Notes: a model not told the origin generated them from the sequence alone. 64,000 nucleotides of DNA from Gloeocapsa sp. DLM2.Bin57 (GCA_007693955.1 RECR01000043.1:1-64000); one strand, 5' to 3'. Shown: positions 1 through 9,428, counted from the stretch's first letter. Made by a program: numbers and translations.

Positions 1-400
1 CCAATTAGAGCTAAATTACCACTAATTCCTACTGAGTAGCCGAATTGGTCACTATTTTCTGGGGTAGGATTAAGAAAAGTTTGCAGCAAATCTCCCGTAT
101 TGTTGTTAAATAGGTAAGCCGCCCCACTACTAGTGGCAGCTGTGTTATAATTTGGAGTACCAGTTAGAGCTAAATTACCACTAATTCCTACTGAGTAGCT
201 GAAATTGTTAGAATCTTCTGGGGTAGGATTGAGGAAGGTTTGCAGCAAATCTCCCGTATTGGTGTTAAACAGGTAAGCCGCCCCAATACTAGTATCACTT
301 GTGTTGTCTAACGGAGTACCAATTAGAGCTAAATTCCCACTAATTCCTACTGAGGATCCGAATCTGTTAAAATCTTCTGGGGTAGGATTAAGAAAGGTTT
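1..400 (-). repeat. Tandem 159-bp coding repeats
   Basis: The word AGAGCTAAATT recurs at 7, 166 and, with one late change, 325, giving a period of exactly 159 bp (53 codons). Flanking words such as TCTCCCGTATT recur with the same period. Near-identity at DNA level suggests recent expansion or gene conversion; the array continues beyond the window edge. Confidence 0.9.
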
Positions 401-551
401 GAGTCAGTTCCCAATCCTGGGCGTTACTTGGTTGGGTCTGAATCAATAAACAACCAAGGGCGGTGGCGGAGATGAGAGAAAACTTTAACTTTCTAGAGGT
501 TAGGCTACCCCCCCCCGTATTTTTGTCTGTTTTTACTGTTAATCTACTCAT
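1..551 (-). CDS. Secreted FG-GAP repeat protein, 5' part only
   Basis: The reading frame is open from an ATG at 551-549 to the left edge of the window, so the C-terminus is missing. The first ~25 residues are polar and contain a Gly triplet coded by nine consecutive G. A hydrophobic segment (LKFSLISATALGCLLIQ) ending in SNAQD then looks like a Sec signal peptide. After it come repeats of 53 residues, each containing a FLNPTPE-type start and SVGISGNLAL followed by GTP. This is the FG-GAP pattern of integrin-like beta-propellers (family knowledge), usually extracellular proteins in ligand or surface contacts; calcium binding is not evident in the part visible. At DNA level the repeats are near-identical with a 159-bp period (the same word at 7, 166 and 325). 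Exact function is unknown; family call is fairly sure. Confidence 0.8.
   Translation of the reverse strand, partial: MSRLTVKTDKNTGGGSLTSRKLKFSLISATALGCLLIQTQPSNAQDWELTQTFLNPTPEDFNRFGSSVGISGNLALIGTPLDNTSDTSIGAAYLFNTNTGDLLQTFLNPTPEDSNNFSYSVGISGNLALTGTPNYNTAATSSGAAYLFNNNTGDLLQTFLNPTPENSDQFGYSVGISGNLALI
508..516. repeat. C9/G9 homopolymer near the start of the FG-GAP gene
   Basis: Nine consecutive C on the plus strand read as three Gly codons (residues 13-15) upstream of the signal peptide of the FG-GAP gene. No other in-frame ATG lies between the tract and the hydrophobic segment, so slippage by one base would remove the product. Confidence 0.9.
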
Positions 552-620
552 TTTTGCTTGAATTTAATTTAAGAATACTTATTACCTCTTAAATAATATA
601 AAAAATTAGGACAAATAGCA

Positions 621-655
621 AGACAAATTGTCTAAATAACGTTAATTAAATTAAC
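621..655. promoter_or_regulatory. Two perfect palindromes upstream of the FG-GAP gene
   Basis: AGACAAATTGTCT at 621-633 and GTTAATTAAATTAAC at 641-655 are perfect palindromes with a single central base, seven bases apart, about 70-105 bp upstream of the FG-GAP start. They look like paired operator sites, but no regulator is identified and AT-rich palindromes arise easily. The rest of 552-846 holds no convincing gene. Confidence 0.35.
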
Positions 656-846
656 AATTAGCGGGACTTTGACAAAAAAGATTAATAAAATTATTCCCTG
701 ACTTCTATAATTTATTTCTACAAATATCTAGAATCAGCCTTAGCTATAAGGTTTAGGTTGCGTTTACCTTGTCAACCCAAACTAGAGGCGATCGCATTTT
801 TCCATGTTATGATCAAAGTAGCTAAATATTCATTTATAAATTGTAC

Positions 847-1021
847 ATGAGACAAGTAATTATTTACCCAGGAGAGTCATATTATTCTATGTAAAGATGA
901 ACCTTTTGCTGAAGTAGTAGTTCCAAATCATAAACATCTTGATAAAGGAACTCTCCGAGCTATTATTCGACAAGCAGACTTAGATGTGGACGAATTTATT
1001 GAATTGTTAAAGAATAAGTAA
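847..1021 (+). pseudogene. Remnant of a HicB/HicA toxin-antitoxin locus
   Basis: From the ATG at 847 the frame reads MRQVIIYPGE, the typical opening of HicB antitoxins, then stops after 15 residues. In the +1 frame from about 866 to the TAA at 1021 the translation continues with SHIILCKDEPF and later VVVPNHK, DKGTLRAIIRQ and EFIELL, the C-terminal half of a HicA mRNA interferase, including the His of the RNA-binding fold. The two frames meet at the short word GGAGAGTCAT. The simplest reading is an internal deletion that joined the 5' end of hicB to the 3' part of hicA, leaving neither protein intact. No intact partner lies nearby. Identification rests on motif recognition; the direction of decay is inference. 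Confidence 0.7.
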
Positions 1022-1145
1022 TTTGATGATCATATGAGTACGGAATATGATCGCTATTCCCCAAAAAAGCTCCACGTAACCTCTATCTTCATGAACATAC
1101 TAATTGAGTTTAGTATTTTCGTAGTAAAAAAGGAAAAAACCTAGA

Positions 1146-1463
1146 TTAAGATAGTAACTCAGTAAAACCGCTAATTTTAGTTAAACGTTCTTGAATAGCT
1201 TGTATTTTACTAGTTTGTTTAGCACTATTTTTAAGCGCCGAGAGAAAGAGTAACTCTGTTTTTAATAATCTTAACTCTCGGTGTATTTCTGTGACTAGAG
1301 ATACTTGTTCTTCTGTCGTAGAATTAAGCAATAATGGTAAGATCTGGTCAATTTCTGTTATTTGTTCGGGATAATTGATGCCATTGCTTAAATTTTTCTT
1401 TAATTTATCAAGTAACTTTTGTAACTCTTGATAAGCTGAGGGTGATTGTGATTTATCTAACAT
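1146..1463 (-). CDS. Small helical protein, possible PatD family
   Basis: 105 residues, predicted almost entirely helical, with heptad-like Leu spacing and the stretch HRELRLLKTELLFL near the centre. Size and this LRLL..(D/E)L.FL pattern resemble the cyanobacterial PatD family, whose Anabaena member affects heterocyst frequency and which also occurs in strains without heterocysts. There is no signal peptide or membrane segment. It is transcribed away from the rel gene with 85 bp between the two starts, so the promoters share that gap. The family assignment is from memory of the pattern and is tentative; an unrelated coiled-coil protein is the alternative. Confidence 0.5.
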   Translation of the reverse strand: MLDKSQSPSAYQELQKLLDKLKKNLSNGINYPEQITEIDQILPLLLNSTTEEQVSLVTEIHRELRLLKTELLFLSALKNSAKQTSKIQAIQERLTKISGFTELLS

Positions 1464-1548
1464 TTTTGGAAAATTAAGTTACAATTATAGGCAAAGACTT
1501 TAAATACTTTGTTTAACAATTTTCACATAACCAGCTGCTCGATGATCT

Positions 1549-3813
1549 ATGAGTAACGCCACTTTAAAAGAGTTTGATCCTAGTTTCTTTCAGTTACCTC
1601 AATGGTTACAAGAATGCTTGATAACTAACGACGGGGATGACCAACATTATAATCATGAAGATAATCGACTAATTTGTCAAGCTTTTCAATTTGCTTACGA
1701 ATTGCATAAAGATCAAAAACGTAAATCCGGAGAGCCCTATATTATGCACCCAGTAGCAGTAGCAGGGTTACTGAGGGATTTAGGGGGAGATAGTGCGATG
1801 ATCGCCGCAGGATTTCTCCATGATGTAGTAGAAGATACAGAAGTTACTCTAGAAGAAATAGAGAGTAGGTTTGGAGAACAAGTACGTCAATTAGTAGAAG
1901 GGGTTACTAAGCTAGGAAAATTAGAGTTTTCTAGTAAAACAGAAAGACAAGCGGAAAATTTCCGACGAATGTTTCTAGCAATGGCAAAAGATATCCGCGT
2001 CATTGTGGTTAAATTAGCGGATAGATTGCATAATATGCGCACTCTGGAGCATTTAAGTCCAGAAAAACAAAAGATTATTTCTCTAGAAACGAGGGAAATT
2101 TTTGCTCCTTTGGCTAATCGCTTGGGGATAGGAACTTTAAAATGGGAATTAGAAGATTTAGCCTTTAAATATCTCGAACCCACAGAATATAGAGAGGTAC
2201 AAAGCTATATAGCTGAAAAAAGAGGCGATCGCGAGGAAAGAATCGAAAAAGTTACCCAAATACTCAAAGAACGTCTCCAGAAAACGGGAATAGAAGTAGT
2301 AGAAATTAAAGGACGTCCTAAACATCTCTATGGTATCTATCAAAAGATGCAGCGTCAACAAAAACAATTTAGCGAAATCTATGATATCGCGGGATTGCGT
2401 ATGATTGTGAAAACTAACGATGAATGTTATCGCGCTTTAGCCATTGTCCATGATACCTATAAACCAATTCCAGGACGTTTTAAAGACTATATTGGGTTAC
2501 CTAAACCTAATCGCTATCAATCTCTACATACAGCGGTAGTAGGCTCAAATGGACGTCCTCTAGAGGTACAAATTCGCACAGAGGAAATGCACCACATAGC
2601 AGAATACGGTATTGCTGCCCACTGGAAGTATAAAGAAAGTGGTAACAGTCAAACCCAACCAACTTCTGATGATGAGAAGTTTACCTGGTTGAGACAGATA
2701 TTAGAATGGCAACATGATCTCAAAGATGCACAAGAATATATAGATAGTCTCAGAGATAATCTCTTTGAAGACGAAGTCTATGTTTTTACTCCCCAAGGAG
2801 ATGTGGTAGTCTTAGCTAGGGGTGCGACTCCTGTAGATTTCGCTTATCGTATCCATACGGAAATAGGTAACCATATCAAGGGAGTAAAAATTAACGGACG
2901 CTGGTCAGTTTTAGACTCAACCCTCAATAATGGGGATATAGTGGAAATTCTCACTAGTAAAAATAGTCATCCTAGTCTAGATTGGTTAAACTTTGTGGCG
3001 ACATCTACCGCGCGTAACCGTATCCGTCAATGGTATAAGCGATCGCATAGTGAAGAAAATACCGCTAGAGGTAAAGAATTATTAGAAAAAGAATTAGGGA
3101 AAGGAGGGTTAGAAGCTTTACTCAAATCAACAACGATGCACAATGTAGCCCAACGCTGTAACTATCAAAAGGTAGAAGATTTACTCGCAGCTATAGGTTA
3201 TGGTGAAGTTACCGTTAGTAACGTGGTTAATCGTCTTCGGGAAGCAGCTAAAACTCAACAGGATATTAATAAACCTGAAGAGGAGTTAAGTAATAGGGTA
3301 ATGATTGAATCTCCTAAAAAGATTCCCGTATCTCCTCTGACTAAACAGTCACCAATTTTAGGAGTAGAAGGGTTACTCTATCATTTAGCTGGTTGTTGTC
3401 AACCTCTACCAGATGAGAAAATTATCGGAGTGGTGACGAGAAATGCTAGGGGAATAGCGATTCATAATCAAAATTGTCCCAACTTAGAGGGAGTAGAAGG
3501 CGATCGCCTGATTCCTGTAGAGTGGAATAATGTTAATGATCAGGGACGATCTCCAACTTATCCTGTGGATTTAGCGATCGAAGTAATCGATCGCGTGGGT
3601 GTTTTAAGAGATATTCTTTCTCGTTTGAGCGATCATAACATTAATGTGCGCAATACTGGTGTTAAGATTTGTCCTGGTAACACAGCAATTATTAATTTAA
3701 AAATAGAGGTACTTACCCGAGGACAATTACAAAACACCACCAACCAAATTAAGAATATGAGTGATGTTTTAAACATTCGTCGAGTTAATAATTTTGAGGA
3801 AGTATTAAGTTAA
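1549..3813 (+). CDS. rel: Bifunctional (p)ppGpp synthase/hydrolase (Rel/SpoT)
   Basis: 754 residues, the usual length for long RSH proteins, which make and degrade the alarmone (p)ppGpp in the stringent response. The HD hydrolase domain is intact, with HDVVEDT at residues 91-97. The synthetase domain carries GRFKDYIGLPKPN near residue 308; RFKD is the RXKD form found in bifunctional enzymes, and the QIRTEEMHHIAEYG strand follows. A TGS domain covers about 407-465 and a C-terminal ACT domain about 670-750, with the CCQPLP segment between them. As the only RSH-type gene in the window it is likely the housekeeping copy. It stands alone: Yfr1 and trxA follow with their own signals. Confidence 0.96.
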   Translation: MSNATLKEFDPSFFQLPQWLQECLITNDGDDQHYNHEDNRLICQAFQFAYELHKDQKRKSGEPYIMHPVAVAGLLRDLGGDSAMIAAGFLHDVVEDTEVTLEEIESRFGEQVRQLVEGVTKLGKLEFSSKTERQAENFRRMFLAMAKDIRVIVVKLADRLHNMRTLEHLSPEKQKIISLETREIFAPLANRLGIGTLKWELEDLAFKYLEPTEYREVQSYIAEKRGDREERIEKVTQILKERLQKTGIEVVEIKGRPKHLYGIYQKMQRQQKQFSEIYDIAGLRMIVKTNDECYRALAIVHDTYKPIPGRFKDYIGLPKPNRYQSLHTAVVGSNGRPLEVQIRTEEMHHIAEYGIAAHWKYKESGNSQTQPTSDDEKFTWLRQILEWQHDLKDAQEYIDSLRDNLFEDEVYVFTPQGDVVVLARGATPVDFAYRIHTEIGNHIKGVKINGRWSVLDSTLNNGDIVEILTSKNSHPSLDWLNFVATSTARNRIRQWYKRSHSEENTARGKELLEKELGKGGLEALLKSTTMHNVAQRCNYQKVEDLLAAIGYGEVTVSNVVNRLREAAKTQQDINKPEEELSNRVMIESPKKIPVSPLTKQSPILGVEGLLYHLAGCCQPLPDEKIIGVVTRNARGIAIHNQNCPNLEGVEGDRLIPVEWNNVNDQGRSPTYPVDLAIEVIDRVGVLRDILSRLSDHNINVRNTGVKICPGNTAIINLKIEVLTRGQLQNTTNQIKNMSDVLNIRRVNNFEEVLS

Positions 3814-3858
3814 GCAAAATTTCTGAGTCTAGATCCCCTAATTTCTCAAATTTTACAT

Positions 3859-3864
3859 TACAAT
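3859..3864 (+). promoter_or_regulatory. -10 box of the Yfr1 promoter
   Basis: TACAAT ends seven bases before the G at 3871, the predicted first base of Yfr1. No good -35 box is seen at the expected distance, so an extended or sigma-specific promoter is possible. Confidence 0.6.
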
Positions 3865-3870
3865 AGAGAT

Positions 3871-3944
3871 GGCGGGAACGAATGTTTCCGTTCACTCCTC
3901 ACACCACACCCCGCTCGGATTTGTTCCGGGCGTTTCTTTTTTTT
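3871..3944 (+). ncRNA. yfr1: Yfr1 small RNA
   Basis: The cyanobacterial sRNA Yfr1 has two hairpins flanking the ultraconserved single-stranded word ACUCCUCACAC, and sits near trxA in several genomes. All of this is visible here: a 5' stem CGGGAAC/GTTTCCG (3873-3879 with 3884-3890, loop GAAT), the exact word ACTCCTCACAC at 3894-3904, a second stem CGCTCGGA/TCCGGGCG (3912-3919 with 3925-3932, one G-U pair), then a T-rich terminator tail to 3944. trxA starts 121 bp downstream. In picocyanobacteria Yfr1 pairs with outer-membrane protein mRNAs; targets in this strain are not shown by the sequence. Confidence 0.94.
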
Positions 3945-4065
3945 GATTGTTAAGAATAGGCGATCGCCAGGTTAAGACATTTTAAGTATGCTAAATACCG
4001 AAAAATGATAAGATAAAGCAACGTCAAAAGAAAAAACCCTAGATTTAATTAAAGGATTTGTGAGT

Positions 4066-4389
4066 ATGTCAGGAGCAACTCCCGTTACAGATGAAAATTT
4101 TAAAGAATTAGTATTAGACAGTGATTTACCTGTATTAGTAGATTTCTGGGCCCCTTGGTGTGGACCTTGTAGAATGGTTGCACCTGTAGTCGAAGAAATT
4201 GCCGAACAATACGATGGACAGGTAAAAGTAGTTAAAGTCAACACCGATGAGAACCCCAATACAGCTACTCAATATGGTATTCGTAGCATACCAACTTTAA
4301 TATTATTTAAGGGTGGTCAAAGAGTAGATACAGTGGTAGGTGCTGTCCCGAAAACAACTTTAGCTAATACTATAGAAAAGTATCTGTAA
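4066..4389 (+). CDS. trxA: Thioredoxin TrxA (m-type)
   Basis: 107 residues with the active site WCGPC and the cis-Pro strand RSIPTLILF, closely matching the main cyanobacterial m-type thioredoxin that passes electrons from ferredoxin-thioredoxin reductase to target disulfides. An in-frame GTG lies two codons upstream at 4060, but AAAGGA at 4051-4056 stands nine bases before the ATG at 4066 and only three before the GTG, so the ATG is chosen. The gene follows Yfr1 and is convergent with the vWA gene; a 10-bp inverted repeat lies between them. Confidence 0.95.
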   Translation: MSGATPVTDENFKELVLDSDLPVLVDFWAPWCGPCRMVAPVVEEIAEQYDGQVKVVKVNTDENPNTATQYGIRSIPTLILFKGGQRVDTVVGAVPKTTLANTIEKYL

Positions 4390-4396
4390 TCACTAG

Positions 4397-4435
4397 TTAT
4401 CCACACAATTAACCCTTCTAGGAATGTGTGGATAA
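4397..4435. terminator. Inverted repeat between trxA and the vWA gene
   Basis: TTATCCACAC (4397-4406) and GTGTGGATAA (4426-4435) form a perfect 10-bp stem between two convergent genes. Only a weak T-rich tail follows on either strand, so a bidirectional terminator or 3' mRNA stabiliser are both possible. Confidence 0.6.
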
Positions 4436-4444
4436 TCTTACTTA

Positions 4445-5686
4445 CTATTGTAATTGAGTCTTTGCCGCCATACGGGTTTTCTTACGTTCGGCGTCTGAGA
4501 GTTCTTCCCCTGCTTGTAATCTTGTAGCGCTATTTTGTAGAACAGTAGCCCCACCTTTATCACCCAATTGTATAGCAGTTTTGGCTGCAGTTTGTAATAA
4601 AGTAGCGGCGCCACGGCGATCGCCATCTTGGAGTTTTTTCTCAGCTAATTGAGTTTGACGATATTTAGCTAAAGCTAAAACCGACTTCTCGACGCTTGCC
4701 GATGGTGCTGCTTGATAAGTATCTTGTACTATTGCGGTTACTGGTATCTGCTCTGATAATAACCCTTCTGAGGCTGAGATAGGATCATCATAGCGTATTT
4801 GTACCTGAGCGACGGTTATTTCTCCTACGGATAAGCTATGGAGGTAGAGGTTAGCGAGGAGGACTCGGGGTACATCTCTCATTAAATCCCCCAAACGAGT
4901 TGTATATAAACCTGCTATTTCTTCTATAGTTAATTCTATAGTTTCTGGGGATACTTGCGCTAGTGGTTTCATCTCCGCTAAACGCACTTGGGGATGTAAC
5001 TCCAACAGTAGATAAGCGTTGGTAAAGTTGACAGATTGAACTCTGGTAAATAAGCGTTGAAATTCTCTGAGCGCTTGTTCTGGTTCTTCGATGTGACAGA
5101 GTGTACCTGCTGCGCGATCGGCTATTTTTTCTAAAACATCGGGATTCCAATGACTACCAAAACCGAGAGTATTGATGGTAATGTTATAACCTGAGGCTAA
5201 TTCGGCTAGTTTAAGACATCTTTGATTGTCTCCATGTTCGTTTTCTCCATCGGTAAGTAAAAAGAGCTGAGAAATACGATTATTTTTACCGTTAGCGATT
5301 TCTTGGATACCTAATTTTAGCCCTTCATCTATAGCTGTTCCACCATTTGCTTTTAAATCTGCGATCGCTTGCTCTACTACTGAGAGGGTTTCTAGACCTT
5401 GACAAGGTATAATTACTTTAGCTTGATGGTTAAAACCTACTACTGATATTCTATCTCCCGGATTGAGTTTAGAGATAATATCGATAGCTGCTTGCTTAAC
5501 TTTTTCTAGGGGTTTTCCTCGCATTGAACCACTATAATCGATTACCAAACAAAGATTCAATGGTAAATGGTTCTCTTGTATTGCTTCAGCATTAACATTA
5601 ATACTGATTTCTAATTGACGTTGACAACTTGGTTGTTTAGCGTTAAGGTGGCTATCGCTTAAAACGGCTTTGAGTTCAACTTTCAT
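4445..5686 (-). CDS. vWA domain protein
   Basis: 413 residues. The N-terminal von Willebrand factor A domain has a complete metal-ion-dependent adhesion site: DYSGS at residues 50-54, NGGTAIDEGL and LLTDGENEHGD. It binds a divalent cation and usually mediates protein-protein contacts. There is no signal peptide, so it is probably cytoplasmic. The C-terminal quarter is Ala/Gln-rich and helical, with repeated AKYRQTQLAEKKLQDGDRRG-like segments that suggest a coiled structure. Similar stand-alone cyanobacterial vWA proteins are common, but their partner is unknown; none is encoded beside it here. It is transcribed as a single gene. Confidence 0.85.
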   Translation of the reverse strand: MKVELKAVLSDSHLNAKQPSCQRQLEISINVNAEAIQENHLPLNLCLVIDYSGSMRGKPLEKVKQAAIDIISKLNPGDRISVVGFNHQAKVIIPCQGLETLSVVEQAIADLKANGGTAIDEGLKLGIQEIANGKNNRISQLFLLTDGENEHGDNQRCLKLAELASGYNITINTLGFGSHWNPDVLEKIADRAAGTLCHIEEPEQALREFQRLFTRVQSVNFTNAYLLLELHPQVRLAEMKPLAQVSPETIELTIEEIAGLYTTRLGDLMRDVPRVLLANLYLHSLSVGEITVAQVQIRYDDPISASEGLLSEQIPVTAIVQDTYQAAPSASVEKSVLALAKYRQTQLAEKKLQDGDRRGAATLLQTAAKTAIQLGDKGGATVLQNSATRLQAGEELSDAERKKTRMAAKTQLQ

Positions 5687-5705
5687 GATTTATTCTTCCC
5701 ATATT

Positions 5706-5853
5706 CCAAAAAATAACAGCAACCCGATTTAATTAACCTAGGGATTTCCTGATTTACTTAATACTATTCGGAGTATAACTGAGTTTACAGTCTTTTGACT
5801 CCCTGATTACCATTTTAGGAAATATAAGATATTTTTGAGTTGCTGTTATTTGG
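5706..5853. repeat. 148-bp element with terminal inverted repeats
   Basis: CCAAAAAATAACAGCAAC (5706-5723) and GTTGCTGTTATTTGG (5839-5853) are inverted copies differing only by the length of the A/T run. A second short inverted pair, GGAGT/ACTCC, lies inside. The element occupies most of the gene-free stretch 5687-6001 between the vWA gene and the atpD terminator. It has no ORF and no clear target-site duplication. A MITE-like element or a structured RNA would both fit. The remainder (5854-6001) shows nothing recognisable. Confidence 0.5.
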
Positions 5854-6001
5854 TTTTAACGAGACAGACGTAGATTTAAACAGCTTTCTTACCTCTTCTT
5901 GATCAAACTGCCTGTTCAATCTGCCAGGAGAAGCTTGATAATTGCTTCTACTCTTAGAATAACATCTCTTACTGATTTTGTTCACCACTGATACAAAACT
6001 T

Positions 6002-6030
6002 AAAAAAAGGAAGCCTGAATTAGCTTCCTT
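6002..6030 (-). terminator. Intrinsic terminator of atpD
   Basis: On the minus strand AAGGAAGC and GCTTCCTT form an 8-bp stem (6023-6030 with 6007-6014) with an 8-base loop, followed by seven T. It begins 15 bases after the atpD stop codon. Confidence 0.88.
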
Positions 6031-6044
6031 GTAAGTTTTAGATA

Positions 6045-7541
<1,497 letters not shown>

Positions 7542-7582
7542 CTATTTTGGCACTTTTTAAAAGTAGTCCTAGCCATAGGTGT

Positions 7583-7936
7583 TCAATTTTTAAAATCTTG
7601 AGCAAAACCCCCGAGGAAAGAAGAAATAATTGATAAAACAATCGCACCGATTACCGCGGGCCAAAAGCCATTGACACTTAAAAAATCAGGAGTTAAATAG
7701 CTCGCTAAAGACAGGGAAATACCATTGACTACCAGTAAAAATAACCCAAGAGTGAGAATAGTCAAAGGTAAGGTCAAAATAACTAAGATCGGTTTGACTG
7801 TTGCGTTGAGAAACCCAATCACCAAAGAAGCGATCGCCGCTCCCGTAAAACTACTTACCGTGATTCCTGGTACTATGTAAGCGGTGATAACCAGGGAAAT
7901 TGTTGCCAAAGCCCATGTTAAGAGAAAATTTAACAT
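7583..7936 (-). CDS. Phage-holin-superfamily-IV-like membrane protein
   Basis: 117 residues with four hydrophobic helices and the pattern GFLNATVKPILVILTLPLT typical of the widespread Pfam family named after a mycobacteriophage holin (4 TM, superfamily IV). In bacteria this is a housekeeping membrane protein of unknown role, and no phage genes are nearby. It lies upstream of atpD on the same strand with 92 bp between them, and is divergent from yebC with 91 bp between the starts. Confidence 0.8.
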   Translation of the reverse strand: MLNFLLTWALATISLVITAYIVPGITVSSFTGAAIASLVIGFLNATVKPILVILTLPLTILTLGLFLLVVNGISLSLASYLTPDFLSVNGFWPAVIGAIVLSIISSFLGGFAQDFKN

Positions 7937-8027
7937 AAAACTACTTTAACCTAATTTTGATCTGTACTTTAACTTTAGCAATTTTTGCTATTATGTTGAA
8001 ATTGAGGACGTTTCTAAAGAACTATCT

Positions 8028-8774
8028 ATGGCTGGTCATAGTAAATGGGCAAATATCAAACGACAAAAAGCCCGAGTTGACGCCAAAAAAGGCAAAACTT
8101 TTACACAATTATCTAGAGCTATTATAGTGGCTGCTCGTCAAGGATTACCAGATCCTGACGCTAACTTTCAACTGCGCACAGCTATTGATAAAGCTAAAGC
8201 TGCGGGTATCCCTAACGAGAATATCGAAAGGGCGATCGCTAAAGGTACTGGGACTTATGTAAGCGAAGATAGTAGTAACTATGAAGAGATTCGCTACGAA
8301 GGTTATGGAATAGGTGGAGTAGCGATTCTGATTGAAGCTCTCACCGATAATCGTAATCGTACTGCTGCTGACTTACGCTCTGCTTTTACTAAAAATGGGG
8401 GCAACTTGGGAGAAACTGGCTGTGTTAGTTGGATGTTTAGTCAACAAGGGGTAGTTAAATTAGCAGGGATAATCGATGAGGATGCACTTTTAGAGATATC
8501 TTTAACTACTGATGTTCTTAATTACGAAATCTTTGATGATGAAGCAGAGGTTTTCACAGAGATAAGTAATTTAGAAAATCTGCACAACCTGTTAAAAAAT
8601 AATGGTTTTGAAGTAATAGAGTCAGAGTTACGTTGGTTACCTGCTAATACTATCGAAATAAGCGATCCTCAACAAGCCCAATCTGTACTTAAACTGCTAG
8701 ATGTTCTCGAATCTTTAGACGATGTCCAAAACGTTACCACTAATATGGTTAACACGGATCTTCCGTACCTGTAG
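8028..8774 (+). CDS. yebC: YebC/PmpR family DNA-binding regulator
   Basis: 248 residues with the family signature at the N-terminus (MAGHSKWANIKRQKARVDAK) and the conserved segments NIERAIAKGTG, RNRTAADLRSAFTKNGGNLG and SWMFSQQG. Members bind DNA in some bacteria and others aid translation of proline stretches, so the precise role here is open. A weak hairpin terminator follows the stop codon. Confidence 0.93.
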   Translation: MAGHSKWANIKRQKARVDAKKGKTFTQLSRAIIVAARQGLPDPDANFQLRTAIDKAKAAGIPNENIERAIAKGTGTYVSEDSSNYEEIRYEGYGIGGVAILIEALTDNRNRTAADLRSAFTKNGGNLGETGCVSWMFSQQGVVKLAGIIDEDALLEISLTTDVLNYEIFDDEAEVFTEISNLENLHNLLKNNGFEVIESELRWLPANTIEISDPQQAQSVLKLLDVLESLDDVQNVTTNMVNTDLPYL

Positions 8775-8775
8775 T

Positions 8776-8797
8776 GATAAGCTTTCACTTATCTTTT
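8776..8797 (+). terminator. Probable yebC terminator
   Basis: GATAAG (8776-8781) and CTTATC (8788-8793) form a short stem followed by TTTT. It lies directly after the yebC stop; stability is modest. Confidence 0.5.
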
Positions 8798-8810
8798 ATA
8801 AGGAATGTAG

Positions 8811-8829
8811 GGGCGCAAGCCTTGCGCCC
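8811..8829. repeat. Palindromic repeat unit GGGCGCAAG-C-CTTGCGCCC
   Basis: A 9-bp perfect inverted repeat around one central base. GC-rich intergenic palindromes of this kind are dispersed in many cyanobacteria. It is out of keeping with the AT-rich surroundings and has no T-run, so it is more likely a dispersed repeat than a terminator. The rest of 8830-8971 shows no gene. Confidence 0.6.
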
Positions 8830-8971
8830 TAGAAGAAATAAACTGTAACTTGCGATACAATTTACTCCCATAATGACGAGAGAGCCATTGCATTTTTTTT
8901 CTTATTTTCTATTTCATTAGACCTCCAAATGACTATGAATTTTTAAGATCAAGATTTATATATTTTTTAGA

Positions 8972-9168
8972 CAATTCATACAATTCATACGTTATTAAAA
9001 CATGATTTCAAACAACAGGTTGTTAGGATAACAGAGAAGACCAGAGTTGTTAATTTACTCAAGCAGTCTTCTCATTTTATTTATGGAGTACGTTATAAGC
9101 ATCAGAAGAGAGAGCTAAGACAATCGCCCAAAATATTGAATAAAAACTATCAAGGACTATGACAATGA
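8972..9168 (+). repeat. Copy A of a duplicated csbD leader and 5' coding region (decayed)
   Basis: This stretch aligns with 10000-10196 at an offset of 1026-1029 bases throughout. Shared landmarks in the same order include CAATTCATACAA, CAAACAAC, AGAGTTGTT, AGAGCTAAG and AAAATATTGAA. In the copy here the csbD frame reads RAKTIAQNIE and then stops, so it is a remnant of a csbD 5' end. Its last part now supplies the ribosome site and start of the 87-residue gene at 9165. A palindrome AACAACAGGTTGTT at 9011-9024 and an 8-bp stem GAGAAGAC/GTCTTCTC (9034-9041 with 9066-9073) are specific to this copy. Confidence 0.7.
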
Positions 9169-9428
9169 GTAACCAAAATGACTCTCAAAATTCTCTCCCA
9201 CAATATGACGCGCACATCATTCCGTCTGAATCTGTCCCACGTCACTATTCTTATCAAGAAGCTGACCGCACATCGAGCCAAGCAACAGATGGCTACATGG
9301 TAGATAAAGAAGGCTTGCTTATTGAAGACTCTCCTACTATGGCAGAATATGCTCTCCAGTTGCAGGATTTATCTGATTGTTCAAAATCTATCATTGCAAA
9401 ACTAAATAACCATAGAATGATTAAATGA
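9165..9428 (+). CDS. Small conserved-looking protein of unknown function
   Basis: 87 residues, polar, with no signal peptide or membrane helix. The middle (VPRHYSYQEADRTSSQATDG) is rich in Tyr, Ser and acidic residues and looks partly disordered; the end is helical. AAGGA at 9152-9156 stands eight bases before the ATG at 9165 and only two before the alternative ATG at 9159, so 9165 is preferred. The stop overlaps the beginning of the next reading frame, and the DUF4079 start follows 35 bp later, suggesting co-transcription. I do not recognise the family. The start region derives from duplicated csbD sequence, so the N-terminus may be recent. Confidence 0.6.
   Translation: MSNQNDSQNSLPQYDAHIIPSESVPRHYSYQEADRTSSQATDGYMVDKEGLLIEDSPTMAEYALQLQDLSDCSKSIIAKLNNHRMIK

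Noticed and set aside
7583-7936. Holin-like protein as a prophage sign
   Set aside because: The superfamily-IV holin name is historical; no lysin, capsid or integrase genes lie near.
8811-8829. Second terminator of yebC
   Set aside because: A GC-rich palindrome without T-run, and a weak terminator already stands directly after the stop.
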